11,795 bases of DNA from Flavobacteriaceae bacterium. GTDB taxonomy: Bacteria; Bacteroidota; Bacteroidia; Flavobacteriales; Flavobacteriaceae. The notes beneath the pieces were generated by a model that saw only the letters and a list, made by a program, of their open reading frames with translations, did not search any database and had not been told where the DNA came from. Both the position numbers and the translations under genes were made by a program. The stretch covers positions 1 to 11,795 of the forward strand of contig JAGLDM010000296.1 in assembly GCA_023145595.1 (NCBI GenBank), read 5' to 3'. Below are positions 6,973 through 11,795 of this stretch, in pieces (the stretch's first letter is position 1; the number at the start of each line of letters is the position of its first letter).

Positions 6973-6983
6973 AACACCTAGAA

Positions 6984-8411
6984 ATGAACAATATACGAAC
7001 GCTACTAAACTCAGATGGTAACTCGCAAAAAACACAAATTAAAGGGTGGGTTAAATCCTTTAGAAGCAACCGTTTTATTGCTATAAATGATGGCTCTACC
7101 ATTAATAATATTCAATGTGTTATAGATTTTGAAAACACAAATGAATCAATTCTAAAACGCATCACAACTGGAGCTGCTTTATCCGTTAATGGGATATTGA
7201 CAAAAAGTCAAGGTCGTGGGCAAAAAGTTGAAATTCAAGTTTCTGAAATTGAAATTTTAGGTGACTCAAACCCAGAAGAATATCCTATTCAGCCTAAAAA
7301 ACACAGTTTAGAATTTTTAAGAGAGAATGCACATTTAAGAATTCGGACAAACACTTTTGGAGCCGTAATGCGCTTGCGTTCTGCCTTGTCTTTTGCCGTT
7401 CATGAATATTTTACAGAAAATGGTTTTTATAATTTTCACGCTCCAATTATCACAGGTTCTGATGCAGAGGGGGCTGGAGAAATGTTTAAAGTAACCGCTT
7501 TAAACCCTGAAAATCTCCCACGTACTGAAGACGGTAAAATTGATTACAGCCAAGATTTCTTCGGAAAAGAAACTAACCTAACAGTGTCTGGTCAACTAGA
7601 AGCAGAAACTTATGCAATGGCACTGGGAAAAGTCTATACATTTGGACCAACTTTTAGAGCGGAGAATTCAAATACTACTAGGCATTTAGCAGAATTTTGG
7701 ATGATTGAACCAGAAATGGCTTTTCACGATTTGGACATGAATATGGATTTAGCCGAAGATTTTATCAAATCTGTAATCAAAAAAGTAATGACTACTTGCA
7801 AAGATGATTTAGAATTTTTAGAAAACAGATTGTTACAAGAAGAAAAATCGAAACCGGCCAACCAACGCAGTGAAATGGCTTTGCTAGAAAAATTGAATTT
7901 CGTTTCTGAAAACGAGTTTAAAAGGGTGAGTTATACAGAGGCTTTTGATATTTTAAGAAATTGCAAACCCAATAAAAAGAAAAAATTCCAATTCCCAATT
8001 AATGAATGGGGGGTAGATTTACAAAGTGAACATGAACGTTTTTTAGTTGAAAAACATTTTAAATGTCCTGTAATTTTATTTGATTACCCAGCAGGAATCA
8101 AAGCATTTTATATGCGTTTAAATGATGACGGCAAAACAGTAAGAGCCATGGATGTCTTATTTCCTGGTATCGGTGAAATAGTTGGTGGTGCGCAACGAGA
8201 AGAACGTCTTGATGTGCTACAAAGCAAAATGGCAGCGCTTGGAATTGAGGAAAAAGAATTATGGTGGTATTTAGAAACTAGAAAATTTGGAACCGCAGTT
8301 CATAGTGGATTTGGTCTTGGATTTGAACGCTTAGTTCAATTTGTTACGGGTATGGGGAATATTAGAGATGTAATTCCGTTTCCTAGAACTCCACAAAATG
8401 CAGAATTCTAA
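6984..8411 (+). CDS. asnS: Asparaginyl-tRNA synthetase
   Basis: This 475-aa class II aminoacyl-tRNA synthetase charges tRNA-Asn in the cytoplasm. An N-terminal OB-fold anticodon-binding domain (~1-98, with [17 protein letters not shown] at 21-37) is followed by the catalytic core. Motif 2 is [20 protein letters not shown] (220-239), and motif 3 includes [15 protein letters not shown] (442-456) and [25 protein letters not shown] (201-214) and [10 protein letters not shown] (401-410) are typical of AsnRS. The [16 protein letters not shown] stretch and the MFKVTALN segment favour AsnRS over AspRS. Length is near the usual ~466 aa. The ATG is supported by the OB-fold N-terminus and the promoter 25 nt upstream. 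rpoN starts 48 nt downstream, probably on the same transcript. Confidence 0.97.
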   Translation: MNNIRTLLNSDGNSQKTQIKGWVKSFRSNRFIAINDGSTINNIQCVIDFENTNESILKRITTGAALSVNGILTKSQGRGQKVEIQVSEIEILGDSNPEEYPIQPKKHSLEFLRENAHLRIRTNTFGAVMRLRSALSFAVHEYFTENGFYNFHAPIITGSDAEGAGEMFKVTALNPENLPRTEDGKIDYSQDFFGKETNLTVSGQLEAETYAMALGKVYTFGPTFRAENSNTTRHLAEFWMIEPEMAFHDLDMNMDLAEDFIKSVIKKVMTTCKDDLEFLENRLLQEEKSKPANQRSEMALLEKLNFVSENEFKRVSYTEAFDILRNCKPNKKKKFQFPINEWGVDLQSEHERFLVEKHFKCPVILFDYPAGIKAFYMRLNDDGKTVRAMDVLFPGIGEIVGGAQREERLDVLQSKMAALGIEEKELWWYLETRKFGTAVHSGFGLGFERLVQFVTGMGNIRDVIPFPRTPQNAEF

Positions 8412-8459
8412 TAAATAAAATCTAATTTCATATCTCTCTTTTTTTCGTAAATTTAACCA

Positions 8460-9914
8460 ATGTTAAAACAATCATTACAATATAAACTTTTACAAAAGTT
8501 ATCTCCACAGCAGATTCAATTGATGAAATTGATTCAGCTACCTACACAAGCGTTTGAACAACGCTTAAAAGAAGAAATTGATGAAAATGAACTTTTAGAA
8601 TCTGGCAAAGAGGATGAAAATGAATTCAATGAGGATGACGATAACGAGTATGGGGATGATGGTACTGAAACCATCGATGCTGAAGATATTAATATTGATG
8701 AGTATTTAAGTGATGATGAGATTCCATCATACAAAACACAAACAAATAACTATTCTCCTGATGATGACGATAAGCAGATTCCATATGCTGGTGGCACTAC
8801 TTTTAATCAACACTTATTAAGTCAATTAAGAACGTTCACTCTCACAGAACAAGAAGAAATTATTGCAGAATTTTTAATTGGCAGTATTGACGAAAGCGGT
8901 TATATTAGAAGAGATCTTTATGACTTAGTAGATGATTTAGCATTTACTCAAAATACAATAACCTCTAAGGAAGAAGTCTTAAAGGTTCTTAAAGTCGTTC
9001 ACGAATTTGACCCTGCAGGCGTTGGTGCTAGAGATTTACAAGAATGCTTATTAATTCAACTTAAGAGAAAATCAACAAACGCTATAAGAGATTTAAGCAT
9101 CCAGATTTTAGAAAAAGCATTTGATGCGTATTCCAAAAAGCATTATAACAAATTATTCCTGAAATTTAACTGTAACGAAGATCTATTAAGAGAGGTTAAT
9201 ACAGAGATTCTAAAATTAAATCCGAAACCTGGTGGTGGATATGCTGGCAATAATAAAATTGCAGAACAAATTATCCCTGACTTTACAATTTTGATTGTTG
9301 AAGGTGAATTAGAATTGAGTTTAAACGCAAGAAATGCCCCCGAATTAAGAATATCATCAGAATATAATAACATGATGAAGGGTTATAAAGAGACTAAAAA
9401 TAAAACCAAGTCTCAGAAAGACACCATTCAATTTATCAAACAGCGATTAGATGCGGCAAAGTGGTTTATTGATGCCATTAAGCAACGGCAACAAACTTTA
9501 ATGCTTACCATGAATGCTATTATGCAATTTCAATCAGAATATTTTTTGACCGGAGATGAGCGTAAACTAAAACCTATGATTTTAAAAGATATAGCAGAAA
9601 CCATTCAAATGGATATTTCTACTGTTTCTCGGGTTGCAAGCAGTAAATATGTTTCAACTCCTTACGGCACCAAATTGATAAAAACATTCTTTTCGGAGTC
9701 CATGAAAAATGATAAGGGAGAAGAAATTTCTACAAAAAGAATAAAAAAGATTTTAGAAACTGTCGTTTTAGAAGAAGACAAAAAGAAACCTATGACCGAT
9801 GATAAACTTGCTCTAATTCTAAAAGAAAAAGGATATCCTATTGCTCGAAGAACAATTGCAAAATATAGAGAACAATTAGATATTCCTGTTGCTAGACTCC
9901 GCAAAAAAATATAA
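8460..9914 (+). CDS. rpoN: RNA polymerase sigma-54 factor
   Basis: This 484-aa sigma factor directs polymerase to -24/-12 promoters and needs an AAA+ activator. Region I is the Gln/Leu-rich start (LKQSLQYKLLQKLSPQQIQLMKLIQLP, residues 2-28). Region II is an unusually acidic linker (~48-105, with several Asp/Glu runs). The core-binding domain includes EFDPAGVGARDLQECLL (182-198). A helix-turn-helix is at ~376-397 (KDIAETIQMDISTVSRVAS), and the RpoN box ARRTIAKYRE is at 462-471. All regions are present, so it should be functional. It lies 48 nt behind asnS with only an imperfect -7-like TAAATTTA (8448-8455) in between, so read-through from asnS is likely. A PAP2-like gene follows after 3 nt. 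No sigma-54 activator is encoded in the window. Confidence 0.97.
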   Translation: MLKQSLQYKLLQKLSPQQIQLMKLIQLPTQAFEQRLKEEIDENELLESGKEDENEFNEDDDNEYGDDGTETIDAEDINIDEYLSDDEIPSYKTQTNNYSPDDDDKQIPYAGGTTFNQHLLSQLRTFTLTEQEEIIAEFLIGSIDESGYIRRDLYDLVDDLAFTQNTITSKEEVLKVLKVVHEFDPAGVGARDLQECLLIQLKRKSTNAIRDLSIQILEKAFDAYSKKHYNKLFLKFNCNEDLLREVNTEILKLNPKPGGGYAGNNKIAEQIIPDFTILIVEGELELSLNARNAPELRISSEYNNMMKGYKETKNKTKSQKDTIQFIKQRLDAAKWFIDAIKQRQQTLMLTMNAIMQFQSEYFLTGDERKLKPMILKDIAETIQMDISTVSRVASSKYVSTPYGTKLIKTFFSESMKNDKGEEISTKRIKKILETVVLEEDKKKPMTDDKLALILKEKGYPIARRTIAKYREQLDIPVARLRKKI

Positions 9915-9917
9915 GTT

Positions 9918-10526
9918 ATGAAATTTTTTAAACTTATTTCTTATGTTTTCCACCCTATCTTAGTTCCTATTGTAGGCTCACTCTTATTCTTTATTTTACT
10001 ACCACGTCATACAGATAAAGGAGTGGAAACAACAATTCTTCTAGCAGTATTTATAGGGACTTACATTATACCTTTAGTCTTTTTATCATTTCTGAAAAAA
10101 TCAAAAGCAATAGAAACTTATGAGTTAAAAACAGTAGGTGAGCGGAAATTCCCCATATTATTTACAATAATACTACTCTATTTATTATCAATCTTTATTA
10201 AAAAATATAATCCTGCTTTAGACTTAGCTTTCTTTTATTATGGAATGCAATTTTCTCTGTTATTTAGTGTTGGATTACTTTATATTAAATTTAAGACTAG
10301 TTTGCATATGCTCGGAATTGGTGGCCTTTTTTCTTTTTTCGTGCTATTCAGTTATAGGTATCAAATCAATCTATTGCTATTGCTGTCATTTTTTTCCATC
10401 AGCGCAGGACTCATTGCTAGTTCAAGACTGTATCTGAAAGCACATACTAGAAAGGAATTGATTTGGGGGTTTTTCATAGGGGCTATTGGTCAAAGCATCT
10501 ATTTCTTTTCAATTTACAATATATAG
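9918..10526 (+). CDS. Small PAP2-like integral membrane protein (degenerate phosphatase motif)
   Basis: This 202-aa protein has about six hydrophobic segments (~12-29, 38-58, 79-95, 103-124, 130-165, 182-200). The C-terminal SRLYLKAHTRKE (169-180) follows the third motif of type 2 phosphatidic acid phosphatases, SRX5HX3D, with Glu (E180) replacing Asp. KTVGERKFP (71-79) and TSLH (127-130) sit where motif 1 (ending RP) and motif 2 (PSGH) would be, but both are poor matches. It may be an inactive or altered member; from memory, similar proteins occur beside rpoN in other Bacteroidota. The start is 3 nt after the rpoN stop, implying translation from the rpoN transcript. Its last 13 bp overlap the 3' end of the convergent PorT-like gene. 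Substrate unknown. Confidence 0.8.
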   Translation: MKFFKLISYVFHPILVPIVGSLLFFILLPRHTDKGVETTILLAVFIGTYIIPLVFLSFLKKSKAIETYELKTVGERKFPILFTIILLYLLSIFIKKYNPALDLAFFYYGMQFSLLFSVGLLYIKFKTSLHMLGIGGLFSFFVLFSYRYQINLLLLLSFFSISAGLIASSRLYLKAHTRKELIWGFFIGAIGQSIYFFSIYNI

Positions 10527-11203
10527 AAAATTAACCCTGCATTAATCTGCCTCAACTCAATAGGGTTTCCAGTTGTTGTATTTGACCCCGCTTTAAACAT
10601 ATTATTGAGTCCATAATAAAAACTTGCGTTTATACTTCCATACCCTGCAGAAAATGACAGTCCATATTGAAATTTTTCAATTGCATGAATACCGTGATAC
10701 ATAAATTCACCCGAATTACCCTTGAATTCCGATCTACTAGAAATAACATACCCTAGTTTCATACCTGCATAAACTCTCCAAAAAGTGTATTTAGTTGCTG
10801 TTGATGTCCGCCAGCGAAAATGTATAGGCATCTCCACCATTTGGATTAACCATTTATTGGTGTCAAATTCATCATAGGGTATAACCTCAAATACCGACTC
10901 TCCTAGACTTTCACTAACCTTTAAATTATGTCTATAACTTCTCAAAGAGTACCCTAAACCAACACCTAGGCCTACATTCCGCCTCTTGTTAAGTGGTATG
11001 TCTCGCATATATCCCAACGCAACCCCTCCAGACATGCTATTCGTTAGAAATCCATCTGGATGCTTCACTAGACCATTATAATCTATTGAAAGATAAAACT
11101 GATCTTCAAAATATTTGTCGTCAACAAAGGTGGTGTCAATTTGCCCAAAAGACAGTTTTACGCAAAATAAAAACAAATAAATAAAATGATATTTCTTTAA
11201 CAT
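10514..11203 (-). CDS. PorT-like outer-membrane beta-barrel protein
   Basis: This 229-aa exported protein has a signal peptide at residues 1-20 (KK, a hydrophobic core, then SFG before Q21). The mature part alternates polar and aromatic/hydrophobic residues in short strands, for example FYLSIDYNGL, SGGVALGYM, NVGLGVGLGYSL, MPIHFRWR, WRVYAGMKLGYVI, YGLSFSAGYGSI and INAGLIFYIL at the C-terminus. This fits an eight-stranded barrel of the porin/PorT family of Bacteroidota. PorT/SprT proper is a type IX secretion and gliding component. From memory, its N-terminal region differs from this sequence, so I call it PorT-like and give no symbol. It is transcribed toward the PAP2-like gene and overlaps it by 13 bp. 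The exbD genes lie upstream on the same strand but are separated by a terminator hairpin. Confidence 0.82.
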   Translation of the reverse strand: MLKKYHFIYLFLFCVKLSFGQIDTTFVDDKYFEDQFYLSIDYNGLVKHPDGFLTNSMSGGVALGYMRDIPLNKRRNVGLGVGLGYSLRSYRHNLKVSESLGESVFEVIPYDEFDTNKWLIQMVEMPIHFRWRTSTATKYTFWRVYAGMKLGYVISSRSEFKGNSGEFMYHGIHAIEKFQYGLSFSAGYGSINASFYYGLNNMFKAGSNTTTGNPIELRQINAGLIFYIL

Positions 11204-11207
11204 AATA

Positions 11208-11234
11208 CAAATATAACATAACTAAAAACGGCAA
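11208..11234 (-). promoter_or_regulatory. Putative promoter of the PorT-like gene (TTG-N16-TATATTTG)
   Basis: On the minus strand TATATTTG (11215 to 11208) matches the TAnnTTTG -7 box exactly. A TTG (11234 to 11232) lies 16 nt upstream, one short of the usual 17-23 nt, and falls inside the exbD terminator stem. Only 4 nt separate the -7 box from the ATG at 11203, so the transcript would start at or next to the start codon. Confidence 0.55.
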
Positions 11235-11257
11235 CCATTCTCATGGTTGCCGTTTTT
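11224..11257 (-). terminator. Rho-independent terminator after exbD (15-bp stem)
   Basis: AAAAACGGCAACCAT (11224-11238) and its exact complement ATGGTTGCCGTTTTT (11243-11257) form a perfect 15-bp stem with a 4-nt loop. On the minus strand it starts 24 nt after the exbD stop and ends in a T run, separating exbD from the PorT-like gene. It is symmetrical enough to work in both directions. Confidence 0.9.
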
Positions 11258-11281
11258 TAATATTAATTAGTAAAATAGAGT

Positions 11282-11743
11282 TTATTCTACTTCACCACGT
11301 CTTGCAGAATACGTTATTTTCAACGCATTAATTGCTCTCAACTCTTTTTTAATATCATTAATAGTACCTACACTACACTTTACATCTGCCTTAATCATGG
11401 TAGTCATATAATCCCGTTCATCTTCATTTACTCCTTCACGAGCAGCGAAAATAAAACTACGTACTTCTTTTATATCCGATATTTTATCGTTCAATTGAAT
11501 CTTATCACCTTTTCCATAAGCAGCCTCATCTTTCGCTTCACCTACATAAATGTAACTAATCAATCTTTTATCCTGTAATTTCTTGATTTCAGTTGCAGTT
11601 GGAATAGTTTGAGCCACCATAACAGAGGTTTCTCGCATCGTTGTTGCCACCATAAAAAAGAACAGTAACATAAATACAATATCAGGTAAAGATGACGTGT
11701 TAATTGCCGGTAATCCTTTTTTCTTTTTATTAAACTTCGACAT
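11282..11743 (-). CDS. exbD: ExbD/TolR-family biopolymer transport protein
   Basis: This 153-aa inner-membrane protein has a short basic cytoplasmic N-terminus (SKFNKKKKG), one membrane helix at ~18-36 (LPDIVFMLLFFFMVATT), and a periplasmic domain. D21 at the start of the helix matches the conserved proton-path Asp of ExbD/TolR. Such proteins work with ExbB and TonB to power outer-membrane transport. A long charged insert (~57-110, including GEAKDEAAYGKGDKIQ and REGVNEDERDYMT) is common in Bacteroidota versions. It starts 16 nt after the stop of an upstream ORF, so the two are cotranscribed. It ends before the hairpin at 11224-11257. Bacteroidota often carry two adjacent exbD genes behind exbB, which fits this layout. 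Confidence 0.92.
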   Translation of the reverse strand: MSKFNKKKKGLPAINTSSLPDIVFMLLFFFMVATTMRETSVMVAQTIPTATEIKKLQDKRLISYIYVGEAKDEAAYGKGDKIQLNDKISDIKEVRSFIFAAREGVNEDERDYMTTMIKADVKCSVGTINDIKKELRAINALKITYSARRGEVE

Positions 11744-11759
11744 GTTCTATGCTTTATAA

Positions 11760-11795
11760 TTATTGATTTTCAGATTCAGAAATAATTTCTGGATA
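11760..11795 (-). CDS. C-terminal tail of an upstream ORF (probably a second ExbD)
   Basis: The minus strand reads YPEIISESENQ followed by TAA at 11762-11760, 16 nt before the exbD start. Only 11 residues are visible. The second-exbD guess rests on the typical exbB-exbD-exbD order in Bacteroidota, not on the tail itself. Confidence 0.45.
   Translation of the reverse strand, partial: YPEIISESENQ

Noticed and set aside
8448..8455. TAAATTTA as an rpoN promoter
   Set aside because: It lacks the final G of the -7 consensus and lies only 4 nt before the ATG; read-through from asnS is simpler.
8534..8734. Serine-rich minus-strand open frame inside rpoN
   Set aside because: It is the antisense shadow of the Asp/Glu-rich linker of rpoN.
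1..11795. CRISPR arrays, tRNA or rRNA genes, integrases, defence systems
   Set aside because: No direct repeat array, cloverleaf-like gene, transposase or defence protein was seen on either strand.

Overview
The window is AT-rich (about one-third GC by eye). It looks like chromosomal DNA of a marine-type Flavobacteriia/Flavobacteriaceae bacterium (Bacteroidota). The reasons are the TAnnTTTG-type -7 promoter elements, the near absence of Shine-Dalgarno sequences, the Bacteroidota-style protein families (FucP/NagP-type sugar carrier, PorT-like barrel, ExbD), and the run pyrH-frr-RND-asnS-rpoN-PAP2-like-PorT-like-exbD, which from memory is a familiar flavobacterial order.

Left part (1-2884, all minus strand): read 5'->3' on that strand, a sugar MFS transporter (FucP/NagP type) comes first. 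Its stop codon overlaps, as ATGA, the start of a badly decayed NagX-type acyltransferase (DUF5009) gene. After that come the two subunits of an NfnAB/SudAB-like flavoprotein pair: an FAD/NAD-binding [2Fe-2S] subunit and the N-terminal part of a GltD-like [4Fe-4S] subunit, which is cut by the window edge. The transporter plus nagX remnant suggests an N-acetylglucosamine uptake locus that has lost its acyltransferase.

Spacer (2804-3167): I see no gene here. It holds a nested pair of long inverted repeats, about 100 bp and flanked by TTAA on both sides, and then the pyrH promoter.

Middle part (3168-10526, plus strand): pyrH and frr form a tight pair ended by a perfect 22-bp-arm terminator. The -33 box of the next promoter lies inside the terminator's 3' arm. 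Then come a 12-TM RND/MMPL exporter, asnS behind a duplicated -7 box and a palindrome, rpoN (sigma-54), and a small degenerate PAP2-like membrane protein 3 nt behind rpoN.

Right part (10514-11795, minus strand): an ExbD/TolR-like protein, preceded by the 3' tail of another ORF that is probably a second exbD, ends in a strong hairpin. After it comes a PorT-like outer-membrane beta-barrel gene whose apparent promoter touches its start codon. This gene converges on and overlaps the PAP2-like gene by 13 bp.

Most of the window is housekeeping and envelope genes. I found no clear new defence or mobile system. The most informative unannotated items are the nagX remnant, the nested inverted repeat, and the promoter/terminator overlaps.
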